From Eubacterium sp. (lineage in GTDB: Bacteria; Bacillota; Clostridia; Oscillospirales; Acutalibacteraceae): a stretch of DNA of 64,000 nt. Under the pieces are notes generated by a model. It ran no database searches. It saw only the letters and a list, made by a program, of their open reading frames with translations, and was not told the origin of the DNA. Positions 39,401-46,927 of the stretch are shown in pieces. Made by a program: the position numbers and the translations under genes. The stretch lies in assembly GCA_017445905.1 (NCBI GenBank), contig JAFSRX010000038.1, forward strand, positions 56,025 to 120,024. The letters are read 5' to 3'. How positions within the stretch are numbered: the first letter of the stretch is position 1; the number at the start of each line of letters is the position of its first letter.

Positions 39401-42068
39401 CCCGGGTACTTTTAACGACACCATTGGTGCGGATGAAGAAGGAACATTTTCAATTCTTTGGAGTGGAACAGATAACATTGATGCTGATGGAGTGCTGGCT
39501 AATCTTACTTTCAGAGTGCTTACTGATGAGGATGTTATTTCACCAATAAATATTACATATTCGCAGGATGACACATTCAATAGTGAATATGAGGATGTTG
39601 TGTTTAACTGCATAAGCGGTAGTGTTCATTTGAACGAAGAAGAAAACCACGAATTTATTGATGAGATTATTGCACCTACACCGAATTCAAAAGGATATAC
39701 AAAGCACACTTGCATTAATTGCGGATATTCCTATACAGATAATGAAACCGATTATGCAAGCGATATGAGTGCCTTAGAAGCGACTTTGGATAAGGCAACC
39801 GAATATGACGCTGAGGATTATTCTGCAACTTCATATGCGGCTTTGCAGGCAGTATATGCAAGATATCTTGATTATCCGAATAAGTCAATACCTCAAACGA
39901 CTATTGACGAAGCAACAAGTGAAATACTGACTGCAATTTCAAATCTTGTTCCTTATCTGTTCTTAACAGTTAAGGCGGAAAACGGAACAGTATCAGTAAA
40001 CAATTATGAAAGCGCAAATAAGTATTCGTTGTTGTTCGGTGATAGTGTTACAATGACAGCGACAGCAGATGAAGGATATGTTTTTGACGGTTGGTACGAA
40101 ACGGTAACAAAGCGTATTCGTTCCACTGATGAAACCTTCACTTTCAAAATCACATCAAACACCGATTTTGAAGCAAGGTTCATTAAAGAAGAGTCAGCAA
40201 CGCTTTCTTTTGAAAGCGAAGACGGATGGATTGCAGGCAGCATTAATAAAATCGTTAGTGAATGGGCGGATATTACTTCAATAGATGAAATGCTGCCAAA
40301 GGTTCCGTATAAGCTTGGTTACACCAACGGCAGATGGGTTTATAATGAAAACACCGTTCTTCAAAAGCTGCAAAACGGTGAGAATGTGGTAATCACACCC
40401 GAGTATGATTCTACTGATTACGAAAATCCTGTAATTCCAACACCGAATGGAGAAGAACCTGCATTGGATCTTTATTATCAGCTTGATGAAGATAATAATG
40501 TTGGCTCTTTCGTGATGCCTCTCGGAGTTCCACAGGATTGTCATATTGAATCAATTGAAATTGCGTTGTATTACAAAAAAGCAGAGCAGTTTAATCCTGT
40601 TGGTTTTGAGTTGACGATTAACAATAAAATCACCACCTCCAAGTTTGAAGCAAATGATCAGTCGGGAGTATATACACTAGACATCAGAAACTTCAAAGAT
40701 AACTATAATTGGGCGGTAAGAGGATATGTAACTTACTATGATAGTGAAGGAAATCTTAAAGTTGCATATTCAAATCAGATTAATATTGTTGCAAGACAGC
40801 AAGTGTTTGGCAATCATATTCATTCATATGATACTGTTGTAACAGCACCGACCTGCACCGATAGGGGCTACACAACATACACTTGTGATGAGTGCGGGTA
40901 TAGTTATATTGATGACCACACCGAGGCGCTCGGCCATTCGTGGAATAGCGGAGTTATAACAAAGGGAGCAACCTGTGTATCAACAGGGGAAAAAGAGTTT
41001 GTTTGCGCTGTTTGCGGAGCAAGCAGAAAAGAGAGCATCCCGGTTTATTCTGCAAACCACAAAAATGTTGTAACAGATGCGGCTGTATCTCCGACTTGTA
41101 CTGAAAGCGGATTAAGTGAAGGCAGTCATTGCGAAGATTGTAAAGTTGTTATTACAGAGCAGCAAACAGTTCCGGCAACGGGGCATAATTATTCCGCTTA
41201 TGTGACACAACCGACCTGCACCGATAGGGGCTACACAACATACACTTGTGAGACCTGCGGTGAAAGAAATGTTTCGGATTATCAGGATTCTCTCGGTCAC
41301 TTATGGAGCGAATGGGCGGAAAACGGAAATGTAAAATCACGCTCTTGTTCAAGGTGCGGAATAACCGAAACCGAAGAGATAAGAGAGAATTCAGTCATTT
41401 CAATAGAAGTTCTTTCCGATGAAGAATTATCGCTATATAAATCAAATAGTCCTGAAGAGTATATTTTTCAACTTTCGGATGCTATTTCAAGGGCAAACTG
41501 TTCGCTTTTGTTAACATACAATGATGGTTCCACAGAGGTTTTGCACTACGACAGTATGCGTGATGTTATTGTTGGCGAAGCAGATAACGAAATATATCTT
41601 AACGATATCAAACTTGTTGGAACTTCCCCTCTTGATATTTCATCTGTTGATGTTGGTGAAAAACTAACTTTGTTCGGAGAACTTTACGGCTGTATGTTTG
41701 GCGCTGAATTTACAATTGTTGAAGATCCGATTGACTATATTGTAATAACACCGGAATTATTATATGGCGGTTCCCGATATCTCAGGTCAAATGAGTACGT
41801 AGGTAATTGGTACGATTTTGAGCAAATGTTTAAAGATAATAATGCTGTTATAACAGTTTATTATAAAGATGGCAGAGTTGAACAAAACAGAGTTATTAGT
41901 CGCGAATTTGAGGATTCGGACGGACATGTATATTATTATAATGGATTTGAAAGGTCTGACATTTATTTCTATGACGAGGACTATTCAGCGCTCTCTTCAG
42001 GCGATACTGCAAGCGGATGTGTTGTTGTTGACAATCGCCATGTATTTTTTGAATTCATATTTGAATAA
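33420..42068 (+). CDS. 2882-aa LRR, C-type-lectin-like and multi-cohesin protein (operon A)
   Basis: Signal peptide about 1-28. Three BspA/LRR_5 blocks (about 75-395, 694-888, 1254-1420), each opened by a GTLTISGTG strand. A C-type-lectin-like domain lies at about 1044-1178 (GGYLATATSSAENT, then AGDWDDDSD). About 19 cysteine-pair repeats, some degenerate, lie mainly in three blocks. A clear cohesin (about 1662-1796), a degenerate cohesin-like domain (about 1796-1936) and a second clear cohesin (about 1936-2075) follow, then a FIVAR-like helical region, an InlB-type repeat (DEGYVFDGWYE) and a beta domain. The final 420 residues, with five more cysteine repeats and an Ig-like end, are absent from the operon B version. 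No dockerin and no anchor. It may act as a secreted adhesive scaffold recruiting dockerin proteins. Confidence 0.82.
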   Translation: MRTKKLISILLSVIMVLSSLTVTNFFAYADDLTTGSCGNNVSYSFDSATGTLTISGTGPMTNYTWSSHSPFYGNANIETVIINDGVTTIGRYSFEGCSGIVDVSISESVSKIGDDSFYKCRSLKSVVIPDGVTEVAFDSFQYCESLTTVIIPDSVKKILGYAFNGCSNLTDIDLPDSLEEIHQSAFDHTGLTSITIPDSVKTIRVGAFGSCKITSVRIPANVTELGENPFSSCKELESIEVDENNKVYDSRNNCNAIIETSTNKLVTGCKNSEIPNDVSTIGKKAFFYCIGLLSVSLPDSIKTIEDSAFEWCANLAVVSLSENLEVIGEKAFCFCKLSNVLCIPETVTSIGSEAFSYCSRITEIVIPNYYCEIYDSARTIPENAVIKSYCVDSSAEKYANKYSRTFESLGHKSLDLISVTNPTCTEQGYSTYNCSSCGQTFYDNYTETIPHSWDAGVVTTESTCSQEGVKTYTCTECSAMKTEAIPVDSSNHNYTAAVIDPSCTERGYTKHTCSLCGNTYNSDYTETIPHSWDAGVVTTESTCSQEGVKTYTCTECSATKTEAIPVDSNKHSYTSEVIAPSCTEQGYTIYTCSFCGNTYVDDYVDATGHDYLPTVTSATCLAGGYTTYTCSKCGDSYVDNETAAGDHSWNDGEILKAATYSETGSVKYTCSVCGETKTEDINYITGTCGEDVHYSFEIATGTLTLSGSGPMASYEYSKSPFYENHSIKHLVIEEGVTSVCLYAFTGCKKMESAVIPASLTRVSYCAFSWCTSLTSITVNEENPVYDSRNNCNAIIRTADNLLITGCKTTVIPDTVTAINECAFYGCNEMKHITIPNSVTRLGELSFYRCEALEKITIPNSVTRIDGGAFLGCKKINHFVIPDSVSSIGSDSFAAYTASDRDSEATRFDSNSYILPVARSVRYKNKLYMRFDKSFAEFNYNLYSEYLKFPELTDAVSYNIYKSLIKNGPKGYYVVGAKKSGNNWVNQYSGTIVDNTIFPWKENEPSGDGNQVTLRSSDGLLNDGDIANTSYGFIACIDLNDINSQTFSSAIYKTNKYVFYNNPMPFYAAKLIADANGGYLATATSSAENTVIKQIKGSEKDVILGAVKNSSLQFEWLNGETFNNYSNFRSGQPDHSSNYNGQWFLHMFPAGDWDDDSDKSSGNGKSNNGFIVEYAPNNIEIVYTETDATSVNENEITLKASYPDGTSANIETESINITKKNSISYIVTVNYKNEKGESFSLSRLVQINETGKCGDDAYYSYDGSTGTLTITGTGNIYDFSNAANAHFANFYADVKTVVIEEGITSIGSNTFNGCTAVSEISLPDTLTTIGSEAFSFCSSLRSLTIPENVTEAQQYAFYKCQSLKNIVLPKAITTIGKSAFLSCSALESITVYSYNTDIFDSQSTIPSQASIKSCPDSTAQSYAEKYNREFVAFSHEFEETNKDSTCSQAGGTVHTCILCGYSYLDNEQPLSEHSFVPSVIPATCTEAGYNVFTCSECSYEYREELPSVSHNWGEGEVTKENSCEEDGEKIYTCSYCKQSRTEVIKATGHNYSETSSTQATCTENGSIVYTCENCGSQYSQVIEATGHSYADSVIAPTCTEKGYTKHICSVCGNSYQSNYTPALGHNFETYVFNNDNTDLFDGSETAHCTRCNATDVRNIETTMVYSESIVASSGDEISVPVFIKNNTGLVGFGFEIEYDSKMLTPVSVTKGSIITSGLDDNLQGDAVPGKFKVVWYGTENLTDNGILMYLNFAVSDKASGETIIKLSYTQEDTFNEDFGDVELVCSDITITVSNVSQNTWYQGTLNPSSAEVTAGDIFYIALDSADANVALNNARHIISFDNSAFTFIGYADSNRHLVRTSAVDSTGEIVLETNNGRTFNVRTPGEMFDTLGIDYLLFKANDYASNGNYEFGYSITDTTGIDEVGSEGCNISIDASATSEIANIFIENGLTGEYADTVTVPVYISNNKGIMGYMINVNYNPEQLEIVMAQRGATFPGTFNDTIGADEEGTFSILWSGTDNIDADGVLANLTFRVLTDEDVISPINITYSQDDTFNSEYEDVVFNCISGSVHLNEEENHEFIDEIIAPTPNSKGYTKHTCINCGYSYTDNETDYASDMSALEATLDKATEYDAEDYSATSYAALQAVYARYLDYPNKSIPQTTIDEATSEILTAISNLVPYLFLTVKAENGTVSVNNYESANKYSLLFGDSVTMTATADEGYVFDGWYETVTKRIRSTDETFTFKITSNTDFEARFIKEESATLSFESEDGWIAGSINKIVSEWADITSIDEMLPKVPYKLGYTNGRWVYNENTVLQKLQNGENVVITPEYDSTDYENPVIPTPNGEEPALDLYYQLDEDNNVGSFVMPLGVPQDCHIESIEIALYYKKAEQFNPVGFELTINNKITTSKFEANDQSGVYTLDIRNFKDNYNWAVRGYVTYYDSEGNLKVAYSNQINIVARQQVFGNHIHSYDTVVTAPTCTDRGYTTYTCDECGYSYIDDHTEALGHSWNSGVITKGATCVSTGEKEFVCAVCGASRKESIPVYSANHKNVVTDAAVSPTCTESGLSEGSHCEDCKVVITEQQTVPATGHNYSAYVTQPTCTDRGYTTYTCETCGERNVSDYQDSLGHLWSEWAENGNVKSRSCSRCGITETEEIRENSVISIEVLSDEELSLYKSNSPEEYIFQLSDAISRANCSLLLTYNDGSTEVLHYDSMRDVIVGEADNEIYLNDIKLVGTSPLDISSVDVGEKLTLFGELYGCMFGAEFTIVEDPIDYIVITPELLYGGSRYLRSNEYVGNWYDFEQMFKDNNAVITVYYKDGRVEQNRVISREFEDSDGHVYYYNGFERSDIYFYDEDYSALSSGDTASGCVVVDNRHVFFEFIFE
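34752..35124 (+). repeat. 136-bp internal direct repeats
   Basis: 34752-34887 and 34989-35124 are identical except for one base (ATG to ACG, Met to Thr). They encode the cysteine-repeat pair HSWDAGVVTTESTCSQEG onward. The near identity marks a recent duplication. Confidence 0.9.
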
Positions 42069-42091
42069 AGGTGATGAAAGGAGTGTTTATT

Positions 42092-42415
42092 TTGAAGAAT
42101 AATAAAAAGAGGAATTATTTAATAATTGCTACTGTGTTGTTTCTCCTTGTAACCTCAGCATCACTGATTGTTTTTGCAGATCAGGAAAACAATTTCAATG
42201 CTCCTTGTTCTGAGCACGAGTATCAAATAATAAACTTTGATGCAGAAAGCGGAGAAATTGATTTTGAATGTGAAAACTGTGAGGAAAAGCATAAAGAGTT
42301 ATTTGCAGAACATATTAACGAAAGAGGCTATGAATCAATAGATTTGAATCATGATGGAATAGTCAACGCAAAAGATTTTGCATATTTGTTGCATCATTAT
42401 GCAAAGGATGATTAA
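42092..42415 (+). CDS. Small secreted protein with a single dockerin F-hand (operon A)
   Basis: 107 aa from TTG 42092, 8 bp after AAAGGAG. An upstream GTG at 42071 in the same frame has no site. Signal peptide 1-29. A cysteine-pair segment (HEYQIINFD, C60, C63) is followed by INERGY and one calcium-binding F-hand DLNHDGIVNAKDFAYL (D84, N86, D88, D95). Ordinary dockerins have two such repeats, so this is half a dockerin and may dimerise or bind differently. Its cysteine segment resembles the scaffold's repeats, suggesting it was once the scaffold's C-terminus. The operon B counterpart is at 61700. Confidence 0.75.
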   Translation: MKNNKKRNYLIIATVLFLLVTSASLIVFADQENNFNAPCSEHEYQIINFDAESGEIDFECENCEEKHKELFAEHINERGYESIDLNHDGIVNAKDFAYLLHHYAKDD

Positions 42416-42466
42416 CTTTGTTCTACACGATTAATAATCGTTTAGATAATAGGGCAGTAAAGGGGG

Positions 42467-42490
42467 AACGGCAGAGTAAAATCTGCCGTT
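42467..42490 (+). terminator. Terminator of operon A
   Basis: 9-bp stem AACGGCAGA / TCTGCCGTT with loop GTAAAA, then T run. The same 24 bases occur at 62055-62078 after operon B. Confidence 0.85.
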
Positions 42491-42523
42491 TTTCCTATTC
42501 AAAAATAAAACTCATAAAAAAAC

Positions 42524-42544
42524 AAGTGGTCAGATAAGTGGTCA
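42524..42544. repeat. AAGTGGTCA cluster 4
   Basis: Two copies at 42524-42532 and 42536-42544, after the operon A terminator. Confidence 0.75.
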
Positions 42545-42565
42545 ACCCTATTTTTGAGCAAAAAT

Positions 42566-42607
42566 GCCCTCAGATAAGCAACGAGGTTTTCGGGCTTATC
42601 TGAGGGC
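42566..42607. terminator. 14-bp stem hairpin beyond operon A
   Basis: Perfect stem GCCCTCAGATAAGC / GCTTATCTGAGGGC with T-rich flank. The related imperfect hairpin at 62161-62204 keeps the inner TTTTCGGGCTT segment while the stem differs. Confidence 0.7.
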
Positions 42608-42713
42608 TGTTTTTCTGCTTTTTTGAGATGTTTTGCAGCCAAAGGGGACTTCCTTTGACACACAATATATGCGATATATAAAGCGAAAAACCGCTATTTC
42701 TAGCGGTTTTTCG

Positions 42714-42852
42714 TGGTGGAAGAGGGTGGATTTCGTCAAAACATATTCTGTGATTGAAGTATTTTGCGAGCAAAACACTAATAATCACTACATATGTTTT
42801 TCCTCTCGGCGAAAGTACAAGTATCTTTCGCCGTAATACTTTATGGTTCGAA
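42714..42852. repeat. 139-bp direct repeat, right copy
   Basis: Two mismatches from 6322-6460. It begins with TGGTGGAAGAGGGTGGATT, identical to the 3' end of the tRNA-Tyr gene, and ends at the T-loop TTCGAA (42847-42852). Confidence 0.85.
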
Positions 42853-42903
42853 TCCGCTTATCATAGAAAAATACCGAACAAGCAGAAGCCTGTTCGGTAT
42901 TTT

Positions 42904-43013
42904 TGGTGGAAGAGGGTGGATTCTCCTCTCAGCTATCGAGCAGTCCACCGGACTGTTCTCCCGATTTCGTGCGACCTTCGGTCTGCGAAACCGGAGTTCG
43001 TTTCTCATCCACC
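42904..43013. mobile_element. tRNA-Tyr 3' fragment with an 89-nt insert in the T-loop
   Basis: The acceptor 3' arm and T-stem half of tRNA-Tyr (42904-42919) are followed by 89 nt (42920-43008) in place of the 7-nt T-loop, then the other T-stem half CCACC (43009-43013). The insert contains CAGTCC/GGACTG and TCTCC/GGAG inverted repeats. The outer parts of the insert match the one at 43287-43371, and the middle differs. Interpreting it as a mobile element is inference. Confidence 0.5.
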
Positions 43014-43061
43014 CTGATTAAAAGAATTAAACCGAGAAGACAGAAGCCTTCTCGGTTTAAT

Positions 43062-43146
<85 letters not shown>

Positions 43147-43270
43147 AAATTTTTAATTTTTGGGGCCCCCGCAAAACTCAATAAGCTTTGTGGGGAGAGG
43201 AGGCACTATGGAGCGAATGAGCTTTTCGCGCCTTGCGCGTAAACGAATGATGCGCAATCAGTGCCGACGA

Positions 43271-43376
43271 TGGAGCTGGTGAACGGACTCTCCTCTCAAC
43301 TATCGAACAGTCCGCCGGACTGTTCTCCCAATCGCAGCACGATTGCGCTGCTCTTGGAGTTCGTTTCTCGTCCGTT
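43271..43376. mobile_element. tRNA-Thr 3' fragment with an 85-nt insert in the T-loop
   Basis: TGGAGCTGGTGAACGG (43271-43286) is a tRNA acceptor 3' arm and T-stem half. An 85-nt insert (43287-43371) related to 42920-43008 follows, then the complementary T-stem half CCGTT (43372-43376). The T-stem complement differs from the tRNA-Tyr copy but pairs correctly with its own flank. Confidence 0.5.
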
Positions 43377-43398
43377 GAGAGAAAAATCGTTACCATAG

Positions 43399-43602
43399 TG
43401 GAGCTGGTGAACGGACTCGAACCCCTGACCTGCTGATTACAAATCGTGACTTCTGAAACAACAAATAGCCACAAACCGCACCGTTGAGCCGTTTTTAACC
43501 ACTATGCTTTTAGCGAAAATTGACCACTTATACCAAATTTACGCAAGTTTTCACACCGCTTTTAATTCATAAGTGGTCAATAAGTGATCAGATAAGTGGT
43601 CA
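43399..43602. repeat. att-like site: tRNA-Thr fragment and arm-type cluster 5
   Basis: 43399-43446 is the 3' part of a tRNA-Thr(UGU), minus strand, from anticodon loop to acceptor end. It has no 5' half, and its T-stem halves do not pair (AGGGG against CCGTT), so it is a hybrid. Then TGACCACTT (43521-43529) and AAGTGGTCA-type repeats at 43571-43579, 43582-43590 (one change) and 43594-43602. Confidence 0.65.
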
Positions 43603-43744
43603 AAACGCAATGGAATTTTCAATAAATTATTAAAAAATCACTTTTTTCATGAGCTGAATTTATCAAAAATCGGCTCAAAAACTACAGTTTTATCTGGATT
43701 TATTAAATGAATTATCATATTTATAAAATAATGAAAAATGGATC

Positions 43745-43773
43745 TTGCTATTATTCCAGATTTAGAATATAAT
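43745..43773 (+). promoter_or_regulatory. Promoter of the restriction-modification operon, with flanking GATC
   Basis: TTGCTA (43745-43750), 17 bp, TATAAT (43768-43773). GATC sites lie right before the -35 (43741-43744) and across the start codon (43804-43807). Confidence 0.7.
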
Positions 43774-43801
43774 AAGCATAGAAATTATGAGGTGATTGAT
43801 T

Positions 43802-44866
43802 ATGATCGGATTTATGACTGCAAGCGAGGCTGCAACGAAATGGAATATTTCTCACAGACGAGTTATTACATTATGCAGTGAAGAACGAATAACAGGTGTT
43901 GCTACGCTGGGTAATATGTATATCATTCCGATAGATGCCGAAAAACCCGTTGATGCCAGAACAACAAGATACGAAACTGCTGTAAAAGCAAAACCGTTTC
44001 TCAAATGGGCAGGAGGAAAAGGTCAGCTTCTTGATACATTGCGTTCTTACTATCCCGAAGAGCTTGGAACAGGTATTACACACTATTACGAGCCAATGGT
44101 CGGTGGCGGTGCGGTACTGTTTGATATTCTTGCAAACTATAATATGAAAAATGTGGTTATTAATGATTCCAACGAAGAATTAATGAATGTCTATTTGCAA
44201 ATTCGCGATAATATTTCGGACTTTGTTATACTGTTAGAACAGTTTGAAAAAGAATATTTATCATTGACAGAAGAAAGCCAAAAAGAATACTACTATTCAA
44301 AACGAGACTTATATAATCAAACCGAATTAAATGATTCAACAAGATTGTTAAAAGGTGCATTGTTTGCATTCCTGAACAAGACTTGCTTTAACGGATTATA
44401 CAGAGTTAATAAAAAGGGAGAATTCAACGTTCCAATAGGTTCATATAAGAATCCGTTAATATGCGATGCAAACAATTTAATGAATGTTTCGAAATGCCTG
44501 CAAAATGTTGAAATACTAAATAGCAATTATAATGAAATAAAAATATCACCATATGGAAAGTCGTTTCTGTACTTTGATCCGCCATACAGACCGCTTAGTA
44601 AGACATCCGATTTTACCGCATATACAAAAGCGGAATTTAACGATGACAATCAAAGAGAACTTGCTGAATACATAAAGAAAATTGCTTCTAAAGGAGCAAA
44701 GGTTCTTGCGAGCAATTCTGATCCGAAGAACACAAATCCCGATGACGACTTCTTTGATGAATTGTATAGTCCATTGACGATTGAAAGAGTTACTGCAAAA
44801 CGTGCTATAAGCGGAAAAGGCAGCAGCAGAGGTCCTGTAAGCGAAATACTTGTGAGAAGTTACTAA
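43802..44866 (+). CDS. Dam-like adenine-N6 DNA methylase, probably GATC-specific
   Basis: 354 aa from ATG 43802, 7 bp after GAGGTG. A short N-terminal helix-turn-helix-like segment (about 5-45, TASEAATKWNISHRRVITLC) precedes the D12-class methylase: motif I WAGGKGQL (69-76), YEPMVGGGAVLFD, and the catalytic DPPY (259-262) with FTAYTKAEF. The D12 family includes Dam and DpnM. GATC specificity is inferred from the family and from the adjacent MutH/Sau3AI-like nuclease. First gene of a five-gene operon. GATC sites in its own promoter could allow methylation feedback. Confidence 0.88.
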   Translation: MIGFMTASEAATKWNISHRRVITLCSEERITGVATLGNMYIIPIDAEKPVDARTTRYETAVKAKPFLKWAGGKGQLLDTLRSYYPEELGTGITHYYEPMVGGGAVLFDILANYNMKNVVINDSNEELMNVYLQIRDNISDFVILLEQFEKEYLSLTEESQKEYYYSKRDLYNQTELNDSTRLLKGALFAFLNKTCFNGLYRVNKKGEFNVPIGSYKNPLICDANNLMNVSKCLQNVEILNSNYNEIKISPYGKSFLYFDPPYRPLSKTSDFTAYTKAEFNDDNQRELAEYIKKIASKGAKVLASNSDPKNTNPDDDFFDELYSPLTIERVTAKRAISGKGSSRGPVSEILVRSY

Positions 44867-44880
44867 TAAAGGAGGAGAAT

Positions 44881-45537
44881 ATGAAACTAAAAGAAGCTCA
44901 GGAAAGAATTATTAAGATTTGCAATATTCCTTTTTCTGATTTGTTTGATGAATCGGATTTTGATTTAATTAAAAAGAATAAAGGCAAAACAGGACAATTA
45001 CTAGAATTAGCACTCGGTAAAAAGCTGGATAACTCTAATCTCGATTTTGAAGATGGTGAGTTAAAAACCAACAAATGTGACGCAAACGGCAAGCCACTTG
45101 AAACCGTTTTTATTACGCAGATTTTGATCGTAATTGATGAATTGATAGAAGAAAAGCCATTTGAAGAAACCCATCTTTATGAGAAGATAAACAACATTCT
45201 TTATGTCCCTGTTTGCAAAGAGGGAGATCCGCATGAATGGATGTTCCTTGATGCAATACATATTGATTTAACCCTACCCGAATTCGCACCTCTTTTGGAT
45301 ACTTGGCGTGAGGATTATTATTCTATTTGTAAGCAACTCAAGAAACACATTGAGACAAGTCCAGACGGTTTTATTCATACTTCTAACGGAACACACATTC
45401 AGGTTCGCAGCAAGGACTCAAAACCATATCATCCTATTTATTCAAAACACTATGGAAGAAATGTATCAAACAAAAACCATGCTTTTTATTTTCAAAAGCA
45501 GTTTGTTTATGATGTTAGAAAGGCATATGGGAAATAA
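44881..45537 (+). CDS. MutH/Sau3AI-like restriction endonuclease
   Basis: 218 aa. It has the MutH-type start GKTGQLLELALG (35-46, E42) and the catalytic strand LDFEDGELKT with D55, E60 and K62 as probable PD-(D/E)xK residues. MutH nicks unmethylated GATC, and Sau3AI, with two such domains in about 490 aa, cuts it. A single-domain protein beside a Dam-type methylase, not a mutS/mutL cluster, suggests a type II restriction enzyme for GATC. It starts 14 bp after the methylase stop, with GGAGGAG upstream. Confidence 0.82.
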   Translation: MKLKEAQERIIKICNIPFSDLFDESDFDLIKKNKGKTGQLLELALGKKLDNSNLDFEDGELKTNKCDANGKPLETVFITQILIVIDELIEEKPFEETHLYEKINNILYVPVCKEGDPHEWMFLDAIHIDLTLPEFAPLLDTWREDYYSICKQLKKHIETSPDGFIHTSNGTHIQVRSKDSKPYHPIYSKHYGRNVSNKNHAFYFQKQFVYDVRKAYGK

Positions 45538-45543
45538 CATATT

Positions 45544-46179
45544 ATGAATTATTTAGATTCGATAATTGATGCACTTAAACACCTAAATGGTATTGCACAT
45601 ATTAATGAAATACGAGAATACATTGAAGTAAATAATACGCTCGACTATATCAATACAAACCCTAATTGGCGCGATCAAATATCAAATTCTATTACGACAC
45701 ATAGTTCAAATACAAAATCATATAAACACGGACAGGATATTTTTTATACCAATAAGCTTGGGAGTGGCTATTGGGGCTTAAAGAATTATCAATCTGACAA
45801 TTTAGAACTTGATGAAGAAGTGGCAGAAAACAACCAATTATATATCGAGGGAAGCAAGAAAAAAGTAATTGTAAATGCATATGAACGAAATCCTCAAGCA
45901 AAGAAAAAATGCATTGATTATTATAAGAAGAAGCATAATGGTATCGTAAAATGTGAAATATGTGGATTTAATTTTGGACAGGTTTATGGCACAGAATTCA
46001 GCGAAAAGATCCATGTTCATCACAAAAAAGAAATATCACAAATTGGAGCGGCATACAAGGTTGATCCAATCAAGGATTTAGTTCCTATATGTCCAAATTG
46101 TCATTTAATAGCACATAGCAGAAAACCTGCATATTCAGTGAAAGAAATAAAGAAAATGTTGGAAGAAAACAATGGATAA
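45544..46179 (+). CDS. HNH endonuclease with N-terminal winged-helix-like domain
   Basis: 211 aa. The N-terminus (about 1-85) looks like a HARE/winged-helix domain ending in GSGYWGLKNY. The C-terminus has an HNH zinc-finger nuclease: CEICGFNFG, HVHHKKEIS and CPNCHLIAH. Such two-part proteins often serve as restriction or modification-dependent nucleases. Its stop overlaps the next methylase by 8 bp. Confidence 0.82.
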   Translation: MNYLDSIIDALKHLNGIAHINEIREYIEVNNTLDYINTNPNWRDQISNSITTHSSNTKSYKHGQDIFYTNKLGSGYWGLKNYQSDNLELDEEVAENNQLYIEGSKKKVIVNAYERNPQAKKKCIDYYKKKHNGIVKCEICGFNFGQVYGTEFSEKIHVHHKKEISQIGAAYKVDPIKDLVPICPNCHLIAHSRKPAYSVKEIKKMLEENNG

Positions 46180-46915
46180 AAAGATTATAAAATGGGAACC
46201 GGAAGATTTTGAACTTGAAACCAACACAGTTTGGTCTTTTCCTGATCGGGGCAAATGGGCAACACATGATGCAAAATACCGTGGAAACTGGTCTCCGTAT
46301 ATACCCAGAAATCTAATACTTCGCTATTCACAGGAAGGCGATTTAATTCTTGATCAGTTTGCCGGTGGCGGTACAACGCTTGTTGAGGCAAAACTGCTTA
46401 ACAGAGATGTTTTAGGTGTAGATGTTAATTCTGATGCTCTTGAAAGATGCAGAGAAAAGTGTGATTTTGAAAGAGAGAACTGCGGAAAAGTATATATCAA
46501 ACAAGGGGACGCAAGAAAACTTGATTTTGTTCCCGATGAATCAGTAGATTTTATCTGCACACATCCGCCGTATGCCAATATAATTCAATACAGCGAAGAT
46601 ATTGAAAATGACCTTTCACATCTGAAAGTTCCTGAATTTCTGGAAGAAATGAAAAAGGTTGCATCGGAGAGTTATCGTGTTTTGAAGCCTGGGCATTTCT
46701 GCGCAATTCTAATGGGTGATACCCGTCAAAAAGGTCATATGATACCAATGAGCTTTGATGTGATGAAAATATTTCAGGATGCAGGCTTTAAACTCAAAGA
46801 GCTGATTATTAAGGAGCAGCACAACTGCAAAGCAACCGGCTACTGGAAAACAAACAGCATAAAGTATAACTTTTTATTAATCGCGCACGAATACTTATTT
46901 GTATTTCATAAATAA
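46172..46915 (+). CDS. DNA methyltransferase, N4/N6 amino type
   Basis: 247 aa. Motif I is DQFAGGGTTLVEA (about 66-78), and motif IV is THPPYANIIQYS rather than the usual [DS]PPY. Order I then IV with a short C-terminus fits the N6_N4 methylase family. No separate target-recognition domain is obvious. Overlap with the HNH gene suggests the two form a second restriction-modification pair inside the same operon. Confidence 0.82.
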   Translation: MDKKIIKWEPEDFELETNTVWSFPDRGKWATHDAKYRGNWSPYIPRNLILRYSQEGDLILDQFAGGGTTLVEAKLLNRDVLGVDVNSDALERCREKCDFERENCGKVYIKQGDARKLDFVPDESVDFICTHPPYANIIQYSEDIENDLSHLKVPEFLEEMKKVASESYRVLKPGHFCAILMGDTRQKGHMIPMSFDVMKIFQDAGFKLKELIIKEQHNCKATGYWKTNSIKYNFLLIAHEYLFVFHK

Positions 46916-46927
46916 AGGAGAATATGT

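Noticed and set aside
43399-43446. A functional tRNA-Thr gene
   Set aside because: Only the 3' part is present and its T-stem halves do not pair, so it is an att fragment.
44881-45537. Calling the MutH-like protein a mismatch-repair MutH
   Set aside because: No mutS or mutL is near, the lineage normally lacks MutH, and the partner gene is a restriction-type methylase.
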